Shown here: piece after piece, positions 53,900-63,064 of the stretch
Layout: the number at the start of each line of letters is the position of its first letter
How positions within the stretch are numbered: the stretch's first letter is position 1
Program-made: the position numbers and the translations under genes
Notes under the pieces: model-generated
The model's input: only the letters and a program-made list of their open reading frames with translations
What the model was told of the DNA's origin: nothing
The model's database searches: none
NCBI GenBank assembly: GCA_026184775.1
Contig: JANCYW010000002.1
Coordinates: 534,092-598,091, forward strand
Origin: Cyanidium caldarium
Lineage: Eukaryota; Rhodophyta; Bangiophyceae; Cyanidiales; Cyanidiaceae
Length of the DNA: 64,000 nt
Reading direction: 5' to 3'

Positions 53900-56800
53900 A
53901 TGCCGGACGAGCACGTCAGCTCCCGACCTTCGCGAGAGACACCAGGGGATGAGAGGGACGAACGCGCACCGTCAGCCACCGCCGACGCGGAACCCTCCGC
54001 CGAGCCCAGTCATGACCGGCCGACGAACGTTCGCATACCCTCGCCTGCGTTCATCTCGAGGGATGTGGCACCGCACTCTTCTTCGCGGCGAAGAGCCGAC
54101 TCCGAATCGGAGGCACACCGCGGCGTCTCCGAACTCAAGTTGCAGCCGTCGATCTCCGCGGACCCGAGCAAGGCGCGGTTCCTGCTGGAGAGTCTGTCGT
54201 CCAGTCGCCTCACTCTGCTGGTGGTATACTTTTTCGCGGCGGTGCTCTTCTTCGTGGGCTACACGCTGACCACCAACGTGGAGGCGCGCTTCGGAGACCT
54301 GAACTTGCCGGTGGTGAACCAGGTGGAGACGGTGCTGATATGGATCTCGTTTGGCCTGCAGCTCATCTTCGACGTGCTGTACGCGCTGCGACTGCACCAG
54401 TTCGGCTGGCGACGCACCACCCTGGAGATGCGCTTGATGCTGGTACAGGGCGTGTGCATCTTCATCTTCTACGATCCGCTGAGCGATATCGCCGAGACGG
54501 TGGTGTTCAACGACACCACCATCCAGACGATGCTGGACACCTACTACATCTGGCAGCTGGCGTGGCTGGCGGGGTTCTTCTTCCTGGCGTTGGTGATGTT
54601 TCGCACGTACCGCGACCTTGACGACTGCCGCCCGTTTTGGCGCAGCAACCTAGACGTGTTCGTGGCGTATGTGGTGCTGGGCGCGGTGCAAAACGCTCTG
54701 AGCGGTTGGTCGAACACGTTCTTCGGCTTGACGTGGCCGGCCATGGTGGCGTCGTTCATTCCGACGGCGCTAGCCGGCGCGGTCACTACGCCCGTCATCG
54801 TCACCTTTGCGGTGGTGGTAGCGTTGCGCGTGCTGCTGGACGCGTGGATTGTGTTCGAGTCGTATCGCACCTTTTGCGTACTGAACCGCGCCAAGTACGT
54901 GGAGTACCGCCACAAACAGCTGGGCGCGCGCTTTTTCGCCCTGCTCACGTTCGCCACCTACCTCGTGCTGTGCATTGTGGGCACCATCGGCGCGGCCATC
55001 TACTCACTGGACGCGGCGACGCTGCCGGTGAACGGCAAGAACATCACCTTCATCGGTGCCAACCTGTTGGCGGCCGGTTTCTTCATCATGGTGCTCAATT
55101 GGTCGGTGTTGTTGCTTTACGTGCATCTGCCGGCCACAGTGGGCGGCTTGATCACGCCCTGGATGCGGGCGGTGCGGCAGCTGTTCCGCTGGCATCGCCA
55201 TCGTCACCGCCGGCGAGCGGACCAGGCTCCGCACGGCGCCGTTGCCAATGCCGCCGCGGTCGCCGAGGAATCGGACGGTGGCGGCAGCAGCAGCAGCAGC
55301 GATGAGGAGGATGCGTTGGCCATCCGCGTTCGCCAGTACTATCAGACCGAGGCGGAATGCGTCATGCAGAACGGGCATTGGATGTTCCCATCGTTGACGC
55401 TGGAGACGCAGATTCTGCTGTTCAACCTGGCGTTCCTGCCGTACCGCTTTTGGCAGCGTCGCGACACTTTTGATCAGTTCTTCGACGCGCAGGGTGTCGG
55501 TCCGTCACATCCGATGAGCATGCGTTTCGTGCGCCGCCTGTGCGACAAGCGCACCGACTCGCACGCGGTGATTGTCGAGTGTGTCGACCGGGTAGTGGTG
55601 TGTTTTCGCGGCACCAAGAGCCTGCGCAACATCCGCACCGACCTCAACTCGAGGCGCGTGCGCCTGGACAGGTACCTAGGCAGCAGCGTGCGCAAACGCT
55701 TGCACCGATCGGTCCGGGAGAAGGAGACTGGCACAGACAACGATGCCATCTGGGATGATCGGGAGTCGGACGCTGAAGGCGGCGCTACAGTGACGACGCG
55801 GCGAGCGACTACGGCCGGTGATGATGCGTTGACGCGAATGCGCTCGTTCGCGCGCCACCGCCTTCCGATGTTGGTTCACGAGGGCTTTTTGCTGGCGTAT
55901 TTGTCGCTGCGGGAGCAGCTGTATCAGACGCTGGAGGAGATTTTGGTGCGTGAGGAGGTCGAGTGCGCCACCACCGGCTCTGCCCATCGACATCAGCGCC
56001 CCGAAAGCGACTCGGACGCGTCCGACAGCGAGCAGAGCGAAGACGCGCCGGTCGATCAGCGAGCGCAGTTCACTCGTTCGCCGGCGCGGCGGTTGGCGTC
56101 GGGCATCTGGCTTCGCCATGCGCTGCTGGCGCAGCACCAGCACATGCCCGAGTGGGCCGAGCTGCACGCCCGCGAATATCCTGAAGCGTCGCGGTTGGTG
56201 CCCGTGGCGCCTGCGGAGAGCAGCGTGCGGCGCGAGCTGCGGCGACGGCGTCGGTGGGCGTCGCGGACCGGCGAGGAGGCGGCGCCGCGCAAACCGATCC
56301 TCTTCTGCGGTCACTCGCTGGGCGGCGCGCTGGCCACGCTGGCCGCCTTCGATTTCGTGTACTACGGCGACGAAGGCCGGCTGCCACTGGCGTTCCACCG
56401 GGTGATGTGCGCGACGTACGGTTCGCCGCGGGTGGGCAACCTGTGGTTCCGCAGCGCCTTTGAGATGGCGGTGCCGCTCTCGTTCCGCTGGGTCACTCCG
56501 GGTGACTGGGTCTCAAAAGTGCCGTTCTGGGGCTATCAACACGTGCACGGCAAAGTGGTCATCGAGCCGTTCTCCGGCAACTTGTTGTACGACCCGACCA
56601 TCATCGAGAACGTGCTGCACGGCATCCGCAACACGACCAGCGCGCACCGGCGGTCCACCTACTTGACCGGGCTGCAGCGTTGGTGCGAGAAACATCACCC
56701 CGGATGGGCGGTGCGTTTCTGGCGCCTGAAAAACGTCGAGGAGACGCCGTGGCCCATGACGCCACGGAGGCGGCTGCAACAGGCGGCGCTGACGGTGGAT

Positions 56801-57019
56801 ACAGTGGAGATCTCGGTGGTGACGTCGGGCTGCCGTTCGCGCCACGACTCTATCGAGGAGCAGCCCGAGGACGAGAAGGAGTTGGAGAGCATTTGGGCGT
56901 CCAGTGCCGAGGTGCTCACGGCGGCGCATCGGTTGACCACGGAGGCTATTGCGCGGGTGTGCAGCGCGCTGCCGGTTCGAGGTGCCGAGCCGAAAGAGGA
57001 TGAGGCGGTGGATGATTGA
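53900..57019 (+). CDS. polytopic membrane protein with class-3 lipase domain
   Basis: A 1039-residue protein. After a ~70-residue acidic, Ser-rich N-terminus come about seven hydrophobic helices (first LTLLVVYFFAAVLFFVGYTL, last FIMVLNWSVLLLYVHL; roughly residues 105-415). A linker with a Ser/Asp/Glu run leads to the alpha/beta-hydrolase: VIVECVDRVVVCFRGTKS, PMLVHEGFLLAYLSL, the nucleophile elbow FCGHSLGGALATLAAF (Ser near 805), TYGSPRVGNLWF and VTPGDWVSKVPFWGYQHVHG (Asp and His candidates). The N-terminal spans plus class-3 lipase resemble diacylglycerol lipases (DAGL). Charged low-complexity inserts split the lipase domain. Likely acylglycerol hydrolysis at a membrane; substrate unknown. 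ATG 53900 is the first true ATG. Confidence 0.88.
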   Translation: MPDEHVSSRPSRETPGDERDERAPSATADAEPSAEPSHDRPTNVRIPSPAFISRDVAPHSSSRRRADSESEAHRGVSELKLQPSISADPSKARFLLESLSSSRLTLLVVYFFAAVLFFVGYTLTTNVEARFGDLNLPVVNQVETVLIWISFGLQLIFDVLYALRLHQFGWRRTTLEMRLMLVQGVCIFIFYDPLSDIAETVVFNDTTIQTMLDTYYIWQLAWLAGFFFLALVMFRTYRDLDDCRPFWRSNLDVFVAYVVLGAVQNALSGWSNTFFGLTWPAMVASFIPTALAGAVTTPVIVTFAVVVALRVLLDAWIVFESYRTFCVLNRAKYVEYRHKQLGARFFALLTFATYLVLCIVGTIGAAIYSLDAATLPVNGKNITFIGANLLAAGFFIMVLNWSVLLLYVHLPATVGGLITPWMRAVRQLFRWHRHRHRRRADQAPHGAVANAAAVAEESDGGGSSSSSDEEDALAIRVRQYYQTEAECVMQNGHWMFPSLTLETQILLFNLAFLPYRFWQRRDTFDQFFDAQGVGPSHPMSMRFVRRLCDKRTDSHAVIVECVDRVVVCFRGTKSLRNIRTDLNSRRVRLDRYLGSSVRKRLHRSVREKETGTDNDAIWDDRESDAEGGATVTTRRATTAGDDALTRMRSFARHRLPMLVHEGFLLAYLSLREQLYQTLEEILVREEVECATTGSAHRHQRPESDSDASDSEQSEDAPVDQRAQFTRSPARRLASGIWLRHALLAQHQHMPEWAELHAREYPEASRLVPVAPAESSVRRELRRRRRWASRTGEEAAPRKPILFCGHSLGGALATLAAFDFVYYGDEGRLPLAFHRVMCATYGSPRVGNLWFRSAFEMAVPLSFRWVTPGDWVSKVPFWGYQHVHGKVVIEPFSGNLLYDPTIIENVLHGIRNTTSAHRRSTYLTGLQRWCEKHHPGWAVRFWRLKNVEETPWPMTPRRRLQQAALTVDTVEISVVTSGCRSRHDSIEEQPEDEKELESIWASSAEVLTAAHRLTTEAIARVCSALPVRGAEPKEDEAVDD

Positions 57020-57085
57020 GGCCCAGAGAGGGTGTAGGCCGACGGCGCGACTCGCTGCCGTAAAGCAATGCCATTCGTGCGGGCA

Positions 57086-57814
57086 TCACTGACTGTATAA
57101 GCGATGTTGCCGAATGTAATCCTCGACGGCGCGCGGCGTCAGGTATCGGATGGAGGCGCCGCGGGCGACCTGCTGCCGTAACAGGGTGGCGGAGACGTTG
57201 GCCACCACGGGCGCCTGCTCCACGTAATGGATGCGTCCGGGATATCGCTGCAACATTCGCTGGAACGCGGCCTCCTGAGTCGGAGAGGCAGCGGGTCGCG
57301 GCAGCGCCAGCAGCTGCCCCTCGGTCAGCAGCTGCTCCACGTGCTCCGGGGGCCACTCGGCGGGATCGTCCATCGCGGCCACCAGGTCGGCACCGCCCAC
57401 CAGATAGAGCTGGGCGCGCTGCCACTCGGGGTGTGCAGTGGCTTGCAGCGTTTTGTGTAGATGCTGCAACACTCGGAAAGTGGGCACGTAGCGCGGCTGG
57501 TGGGCTTCCCACTCGTCGACGTCGATCCACTCCGAGTCGGCCACCGCCAGGCGGCACATTTGCAGGCGGTGGGCGGCGGAAATCAGTGAAGGTTTGTGGT
57601 AGGCGTCGTTGACCGGGGAGAGAAGGCCGCCGATCACCGTCTTGCCCAGCACGAAGCGGACATGGTCGCGGGCTTGTTCCAGGGAGAGCAAGTGGAGCAT
57701 GGTGGGCGGGGAGAAGGAGCCAGCACTGACTAAGAGCGCTGTGGTTGCATCGGTGATGAGGTTGGGTGGGGTGAGTTTGGTGAGGGGTGTCATGAACAGG
57801 AACGTCAGACGCAT
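57086..57814 (-). CDS. NMNAT: nicotinamide/nicotinate mononucleotide adenylyltransferase
   Basis: A 242-residue enzyme making NaAD/NAD+ from the mononucleotide and ATP. Motifs: LLVSAGSFSPPTMLHL (the GxFxPxHxxH-type nucleotidyltransferase site with T-x-x-H spacing as in eukaryotic NMNATs), ISAAHRLQMCRLAV, SEWIDVDEWEA, LYLVGGADLVAAM and the C-terminal NVSATLLRQQVARGASIRYLTPRAVEDYIRQHRLY, read as the ISAT...RxxxxxGxSIxYLxP block. Eukaryotic type, short form without a nuclear localisation signal being obvious. It feeds the NAD synthetase at 15864-18062. ATG 57814; an internal ATG at 57793 is possible. Confidence 0.94.
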   Translation of the reverse strand: MRLTFLFMTPLTKLTPPNLITDATTALLVSAGSFSPPTMLHLLSLEQARDHVRFVLGKTVIGGLLSPVNDAYHKPSLISAAHRLQMCRLAVADSEWIDVDEWEAHQPRYVPTFRVLQHLHKTLQATAHPEWQRAQLYLVGGADLVAAMDDPAEWPPEHVEQLLTEGQLLALPRPAASPTQEAAFQRMLQRYPGRIHYVEQAPVVANVSATLLRQQVARGASIRYLTPRAVEDYIRQHRLYSQ

Positions 57815-57940
57815 GGGCGGGGAGTGGGTTCCCAGGAGAGGAACCCTGAGAGAGACATCCGTCGATGGGCGGCGCGCGCTTTGAGCTTGGCAATCGGCCG
57901 CGTTCCCGCCGCCACCCTGAATGACCGTAGCACCAGGAGG

Positions 57941-58498
57941 ATGTTCATCGGTGGCGTCGCTTTACGTCCGGAGGCTGTTCGCACTGCCGTGAGGAGGCGG
58001 CAGGAAACGAGGAAGATGAGCGTGTGCGCTGGGTTGTTTGAGGGGTTGTTCGGCGGGAAGAGGCGCAAGAGCCCGCGCGACTTGGAGAGGGAGGAGCAGA
58101 TGCGGATTATGGCGGACAAGTTGGCGGCGCGTCGGGAGGGCCGGCACCTTGAGGGGGTGGACGAGCGTCGACGCAAGATTCAAGAGGCGTTAGACACCAA
58201 GGAGAAGCCGCAGCCGGGCGAGGATCCGCTCATCGCCTGGAAGCGACAGCGGGACAAGGAGCGGGCTGCGGGCACGTGGAAGGAGGTGGGCTACACGGAG
58301 GAGGACGAGAGCGGGATACCGGTTCCCATGGCGTCGTTTGGGATCCCGCGGTATGATAACGGGGAGCGATTTGATCTTCGGTTGCCCTACGTTGACCAGG
58401 GTTATGTAGATGAGGAAGCGGATGTGATGGGAAAGCTGTTTGGGGGTAAGAGAAAAAAGTCGCCGGAATCTGAGGATCATCAGGGACAGCGCAACTAG
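57941..58498 (+). CDS. small basic protein with duplicated LFGGKR-K-SP motif, unknown
   Basis: A 185-residue protein of no recognised family. The central part is charged and helical (DLEREEQMRIMADKLAARREGR; KIQEALDTKEKP), followed by WKEVGYTEEDESGIPVPM and FGIPRYDNGERFDLRLPYVDQGYVDEEAD, a compact conserved-looking block. Near its N-terminus and again near its C-terminus stands LFGGKRRKSP/LFGGKRKKSP. The segment before residue 26 is Arg-rich without acids except one Glu and may be a transit peptide; ATG 58016 (MSVCAGLFEGLFGG) is the alternative start. Divergent with NMNAT (126 bases). Confidence 0.65.
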   Translation: MFIGGVALRPEAVRTAVRRRQETRKMSVCAGLFEGLFGGKRRKSPRDLEREEQMRIMADKLAARREGRHLEGVDERRRKIQEALDTKEKPQPGEDPLIAWKRQRDKERAAGTWKEVGYTEEDESGIPVPMASFGIPRYDNGERFDLRLPYVDQGYVDEEADVMGKLFGGKRKKSPESEDHQGQRN

Positions 58499-58625
58499 GG
58501 AAGAGTAAAGTAACTGAACGAGCCACGCTGGCTCCGTGGGGCCATCGAGACCGCAGCGGGCGTTGTTGGTTTCAGCGGGGAGTGCGGCTTTTGAGGGCGT
58601 GTTCGTGAGACACTCAACAGATCGC

Positions 58626-59447
58626 ATGGCTGCGAAAGTAAGTGAGACGCCGACAATCTCCAGTTCTGACACAGAGCTGTGGACGTTCCGGGTGAACGAC
58701 AAACTGGTGGCCGTTCCTGCAGGCGCACCCTACACTGACCTTCGCGTCGCAGTGGCGTCGGAGTTTCATTTTGCCCTCGAGTCGGTGAAACTTTTGTGCC
58801 GTGGCAAGTTGCTCAGGGATGACGCGGATGTGACTGAGGCGGCGCGGCTGAGCTTGGCGTTAATGGCGCTGGGGTCTACAACGGAGGCGGTGGAGAGTGT
58901 GCGACGGGCACGGGTTGATCCCCTGCTGCGCCCATTCGCGGAAGACCTGGAGACCGAGAAGACCGCGGTCGCGGGACGGTATGCGGCGCGGCCATATGTG
59001 CATCGTCCAGTGCGCTTGCTGCGTTCATATGGTTTCGGGGTACTGGAGGCACTGGAGGGATTCTCAGACAAGACCGAGGCGCTGGCTATCCTGGAACGGT
59101 TGTCCACGGAGCCCGGCTTTTTGTACGTCCTCCGTCAGCGACAGTGGCGCGTCGGCAAGTTGTGTGAAATGGCTCCTGACGGCCGCGTCAACGTCGATCC
59201 GGTGTGTGTGCTGGGAGTCAATTGTAACCGTGGCGAGTCGATCCACCTGCGGCTGCGCACAGATGACCTGGCAGGCTTCCGCAGGTACGACTCGGTGCGG
59301 GAGGTGCTGGCACATGAACTGACGCACAATGCTATTGCCGAACATACTCCCGAGTTTTATCGACTAATGAGAACGATACTACGCGAGGCGAACAATCACG
59401 ACTGGCGCCGACGAGGCGGCCACCGTCTGAGCGATGCTAAGAGATGA
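58626..59447 (+). CDS. ubiquitin-like plus WLM-domain metalloprotease (Wss1-related)
   Basis: A 273-residue protein. A ubiquitin-like domain (about 18-88; VNDKLVAVPAGAPYTDLRVAVA, LLCRGKLLRDDADVTEA) precedes a WLM domain (about 145-260): FLYVLRQRQWRVGKLCEMAP, VLGVNCNRGESIHLRLRTDDLAGFRRYDSVREVLAHELTHN. The zincin motif HELTHNAIAEH starts near residue 231. WLM proteins include Wss1, which cleaves DNA-protein cross-links, and fungal UBL-WLM proteins; a role in protein quality control or DNA repair is inferred. ATG 58626 is preferred over ATG 58536. A GTAAGT near the start is not a splice site, since the frame is open through it. Confidence 0.9.
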   Translation: MAAKVSETPTISSSDTELWTFRVNDKLVAVPAGAPYTDLRVAVASEFHFALESVKLLCRGKLLRDDADVTEAARLSLALMALGSTTEAVESVRRARVDPLLRPFAEDLETEKTAVAGRYAARPYVHRPVRLLRSYGFGVLEALEGFSDKTEALAILERLSTEPGFLYVLRQRQWRVGKLCEMAPDGRVNVDPVCVLGVNCNRGESIHLRLRTDDLAGFRRYDSVREVLAHELTHNAIAEHTPEFYRLMRTILREANNHDWRRRGGHRLSDAKR

Positions 59448-59521
59448 CCAGCCACTACTGGATTGCGGTCCGAATAGGCTCACACTACGTCACGAGATAC
59501 TACGGTGCCCGTGACTTGCAA

Positions 59522-61093
59522 TTAACTTGGCATGGCGCGGTTGGGACACGCAGCGGTATCACGGACGAACGTAGCGCTGTCCGACGGCTCATACGCCTGC
59601 GCGCTATTGTCTCCTGGCGTCTTGCAATGGGTCGCGTTCGTGTCCTCGCAGGCCACGCGATGCCAGCTGAACGACGCCGTGGTGCTGTTGTGGAGCTCCA
59701 GCGAGCCCACACCGAATGAGGCCTCTCGGAAGAGCGACCAACTCGGTTGCGGATCGAGCCAGGGCAACGTCGGGCCCTCGCGGTTGCCGGCGTCGCCCAG
59801 CGTCAGGTACACCGGACCGCACGGGTTGGTCTGGTTTTTGTAGACTGGCGCGGTGCGCTCGTATTCGTGAATGTGGCCGTACAGCACGATATCCACACCG
59901 TACTTGTACAGCAGATCCTCCGTCCACTCGCGCAGCAGCGTCGCACCGCCCTGGCCAAAGTTGCTGGTGTAGGTGGGCGTGTGCCAAAATAGAATCAACC
60001 ACGGCGTCTTCGAACGATTAAACGAGCGCAAGTCGTTCTCCAGCCAGCGATACTGCAGACTGCTCTGGTTGTACACCGTGTACGAGCCGAGCGCCACAAT
60101 GTGCGCCAGACCGGTCTCGTAAGAGAAGTACTCAAACGTGGGCGAGCCGGATTCGCGGTGCGGTGCCGGGTAACGCGACGAGTAGGCCATGTTCTGCTCC
60201 GGGCCGGAGGCCACCTCGTGGTTGCCGTTGCAGATGAGGTTGAGGTGGGTGGACATCAGTGGTTGCATGAGGCGGCCCCACGTGTCCCAGCGCGGCGCGT
60301 ACGTGTCGGCGTACGACAGATCGCCTGCCAACATCACCACATCCGGGTTGACGTGCTCGTTCATATACTCCATGTTCAGGGCGCTGACGTTGGTCTGGCC
60401 CACGTCGGCCCACAGGCCGATGCGCAACGGCTTGCTGTTGTCGCCGGCCACCGGCAGCGTGGTGAAGTTGCCCATGAAACTGCCGATGCGGTAATAGTAC
60501 TGCGTTTTGGGTTTCAGGCCGGTCATTGTCGCCGTATAGATCAGCGGCGACGCGTAGTACGCCAGCGGGTTGTCGTACGGCGGGTAGATCGTCTTATCGT
60601 GTACGTCGTCCACGCTGAAATTGTAGTACGAATACATCCACGGCTTCGACCACCACGCGGTGTTCATCACTGCGGCCACGTCGGCCTTGTCCAGCGTGGG
60701 CGCGCCCATAGGCGGCTCCCACAGGTAGCTATTGAAAATATTGATGGTGGTGTACGTCTTGCCGCTGGCGTTGGCGTGCATGTTCAGGTCGCTCATGCTC
60801 TCTCCGTAGTGCACCGTCTCGCTGAGCGGGATCGAGCCCGATCCGGTGCCCGCCAGGTCGCGCGCGAACACCACCGTCACCGAGTCGGGCGTCCAGGCCA
60901 TCAGGTGCACCTGCTCCACATCGCCTCCGGCCGACTGCAGCCGCACATCGTGCAGTGGTATGTCGGGCGACGCGAAACGCGGGCGCTGGTAGTCGCTGGT
61001 GCGCGACACCGCGTTCAGCACCGGCAGCGCAGCGACGTGTGAGAGTAGGCACGAAGCCAGGAGGAGGAGGCTGAGGAGGGAGCGGGCCTGCAT
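59522..61093 (-). CDS. secreted purple acid phosphatase
   Basis: A 523-residue metallophosphoesterase with a signal peptide (MQARSLLSLLLLASCLLSHVAA). After an N-terminal fibronectin-like part come the five metal-ligand blocks: GLWADVGQT, GDLSYAD, GNHE (in LNLICNGNHEV), the HTPTY His, and GHIHEYERT (GHxH). Numerous N-glycosylation sites fit a vacuolar or extracellular enzyme that releases phosphate in acid. The length matches the plant ~55 kDa type less some N-terminal residues. ATG 61093 starts exactly at the signal peptide. Its 3' end is 74 bases from the WLM gene. Confidence 0.95.
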   Translation of the reverse strand: MQARSLLSLLLLASCLLSHVAALPVLNAVSRTSDYQRPRFASPDIPLHDVRLQSAGGDVEQVHLMAWTPDSVTVVFARDLAGTGSGSIPLSETVHYGESMSDLNMHANASGKTYTTINIFNSYLWEPPMGAPTLDKADVAAVMNTAWWSKPWMYSYYNFSVDDVHDKTIYPPYDNPLAYYASPLIYTATMTGLKPKTQYYYRIGSFMGNFTTLPVAGDNSKPLRIGLWADVGQTNVSALNMEYMNEHVNPDVVMLAGDLSYADTYAPRWDTWGRLMQPLMSTHLNLICNGNHEVASGPEQNMAYSSRYPAPHRESGSPTFEYFSYETGLAHIVALGSYTVYNQSSLQYRWLENDLRSFNRSKTPWLILFWHTPTYTSNFGQGGATLLREWTEDLLYKYGVDIVLYGHIHEYERTAPVYKNQTNPCGPVYLTLGDAGNREGPTLPWLDPQPSWSLFREASFGVGSLELHNSTTASFSWHRVACEDTNATHCKTPGDNSAQAYEPSDSATFVRDTAACPNRAMPS

Positions 61094-61662
61094 GATAGAT
61101 AAGAGAGGTGAACGATGGGGAGCAGGGTCGCGTGAGTGGCGCTAGAAGCCCAATACAAGCAAGCATGGGCATGCCACCGGGAGCCGGCGAGCGGGTCAAG
61201 CGAGTGTTGCTCCAGAGATGCGCATCTCGGATGAGAAACGAGATGCGCGCACCGGATCCACAGAGGCGCGTCGGAGACACGTTTCGTGAACACGTGACGT
61301 GAGGAGGTGAGTTCGAGTGGAGCATAGTGCGCGAAAGCACTTGCTGCCGCGCAGCCATCCGCAGGTGGTGGGCGTGTCTCATCCGAGTCATCGCTTCTGC
61401 ACCTCAGCCCCACTCGCTCACGATGCCCCAAAGCCTCGCACCCTCCAGATCCATCCTCATCTACCTCAACACATCTACCTCGATCGTTCACCGCCAGCGC
61501 CCTCCTTGCCCGCTCCCGATTCGCTCCTGACTCCAGCCCACTCCGCCGTCCGAATTTGCGACTTTTCGCGCTGGCGCGCCGCGGGGTTGCCGCGCACGTC
61601 CCCTCGTCTCCTCGCCGTGTCGCCACTCCCGGAACGCCGCGGCACCGCCCACCACCGAGCCC
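61094..61662. promoter_or_regulatory. divergent upstream region of phosphatase and Arf-like genes
   Basis: 569 bases between divergent starts. Rich in CCTC/CCGC blocks near the Arf-like start. Promoter role inferred; no gene is recognised. Confidence 0.35.
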
Positions 61663-62307
61663 ATGGGCGCGTGCTGCAGCGCGCCGCCCGTGTCCGAGGC
61701 GTATCGCCCCGGTCAACCGATCCGCATCCTCATCCTCGGGCTGGACAACGCCGGCGCGACCACGCTGCTGTACCGTCTCAAGATGAACAAGATGATCGTG
61801 ACGGTGCCGACGCTGGGCGCGGTGGAGGAGACCATAGGGTGGGGCGGCGACGAGATCACCTTTCACGACTTGGGCGGGACGGACAAGTTGCGGCCGTTGT
61901 GGCCCATGTACCAAGAGGGCATGCACGGGGTGATCTACGTGGTCGACGCGGCGGACCGGGCGAGCGTGAGCACGAGCCGGCAGGAGCTGCGGCGGTTTTT
62001 TAGGGCGGCCACCGAGCTGCACAACGCGCCGCTGCTAGTGCTGGCCAACAAGCAGGACGTGGAGGGCGCGCTGAGCCCGGAACAGGTGCGTCGGGAGTTG
62101 GCGTTGGACGATCTGTCGTGCCGAACAGCGCAGGTGGCGGCGTGTTCGGCGGTGACCGGGCGAGGGCTGCGCGAGGGCATCGACTGGATCGTGCGCGAGA
62201 TTAAGAACCCGTCGCCGTCGCCGCGCCGGAGTTTCACCAACTTTCCCGGCCGGGCCAGTATCACCCGACTGGTGCGCGCCGCCGGCCCGAGCTCCAACCG
62301 GGTATGA
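61663..62307 (+). CDS. Arf-like small GTPase lacking the P-loop lysine
   Basis: A 214-residue Arf/Arl-family protein. N-terminus MGACCS has Gly2 for myristoylation and adjacent cysteines for palmitoylation. P-loop region reads GLDNAGATT (26-34), where the near-invariant Lys of GKT is Ala32 (codon GCG). Switch I keeps VPTLG (Thr50); switch II is DLGGTDKLRPLW, with Thr73 in place of the catalytic Gln. Nucleotide specificity motifs NKQD (near 127) and SAVTGRG are kept. The C-terminus extends by a basic Ser/Arg-rich tail. Nucleotide binding and hydrolysis should be altered, so the protein may be a constitutive or pseudo-GTPase in membrane traffic. The reading is uninterrupted, so it is not a pseudogene by frame. 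Homologues need comparison. Confidence 0.88.
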   Translation: MGACCSAPPVSEAYRPGQPIRILILGLDNAGATTLLYRLKMNKMIVTVPTLGAVEETIGWGGDEITFHDLGGTDKLRPLWPMYQEGMHGVIYVVDAADRASVSTSRQELRRFFRAATELHNAPLLVLANKQDVEGALSPEQVRRELALDDLSCRTAQVAACSAVTGRGLREGIDWIVREIKNPSPSPRRSFTNFPGRASITRLVRAAGPSSNRV

Positions 62308-62524
62308 GGGTGAAGATGGGAAATGAGGGTGATAAAAGTATGCATCAGGTGACGGGAGCCGAAGTGCAGCGCGGAGGAGGGCCCTGTGTTCTGGTGTTTG
62401 TCGCAGGCGCTCCATTGCGGGAAACGCGCATCGTGCGCTGTTCGCGCTGCGTCCGTTCGTTCACTCCGTTTCCGTAGTGGCTTCCATGGACTCAGACGAG
62501 GAGTCGCAACGGCGAAGGCGCACC

Positions 62525-63064
62525 ATGTTTGTGACCGGTTGGTCCCTCACAAGACGAGGGACGCGCGGACGGTGTGGGAAGCTGGTTTCGCGGCATTTGG
62601 TGAGGCGTTCCGTGGCCCAAGGGGCGCGGACGGCGAGGGCGCCCACCTTGGTCGCGTCGGTGAACCTGGGGGAGACACTGCCACATTTGCGGATATGGCT
62701 TTGGGGCGCCAGTGCGCTGCTGGGGGTGCTGCTGCCGTTAGCGTTTTGGGACGATGACGGCGAGGGGACGGAGACGGTGGACCGGACGGCGCGCGAGTGC
62801 CCGGCGTGCTCGGGCACGGGCACGATCGATTGTCTGTGCACCCGCTGGGAGGCGCCCAAAGCCTCGAAGCGCAGGGCGAGCAAAGCCATGGCCAGGTGTG
62901 ATCGTTGTGGCGGAAGCGGGCGGGAACGTTGCCCGCGGTGTCGCGGCGGCGGCACGCTAGTGCACGCCGGGACGCCGGGAATGATCAAGGAAGCGATCCC
63001 GGTGAGGTTGGAGGACGGTTACCGACGGGGAACGACAAGGGAACTGCGTGGCGAATTGTTGTAA
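62525..63064 (+). CDS. DnaJ-type zinc-finger membrane protein, plastid-like
   Basis: A 179-residue protein. Residues 1-46 are basic and Thr/Arg/Val-rich like a transit peptide; a membrane helix follows (about 55-72, WLWGASALLGVLLPLAFW); then zinc motifs CPACSGTG, a degenerate CLCTRW, CDRCGGSG and CPRCRGGG. The layout parallels the gene at 1287-1796 and the plant LQY1/BSD2/PSA2 type, except that the second motif is imperfect and an insert (KASKRRASKAM) follows it. Chaperone or thiol-related role in the thylakoid is inferred. An in-frame ATG at 62486 adds 13 residues (MDSDEESQRRRRT), whose acids make it a poorer transit start. Last gene before the telomere. Confidence 0.75.
   Translation: MFVTGWSLTRRGTRGRCGKLVSRHLVRRSVAQGARTARAPTLVASVNLGETLPHLRIWLWGASALLGVLLPLAFWDDDGEGTETVDRTARECPACSGTGTIDCLCTRWEAPKASKRRASKAMARCDRCGGSGRERCPRCRGGGTLVHAGTPGMIKEAIPVRLEDGYRRGTTRELRGELL

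Noticed and set aside
58638-58675. GTAAGT followed by CTGACACAG at the start of the WLM gene, looking like an intron
   Set aside because: Only about 37 bases, and removing it shifts the frame to a quick stop, while the unspliced frame is open and codes for the ubiquitin-like domain.
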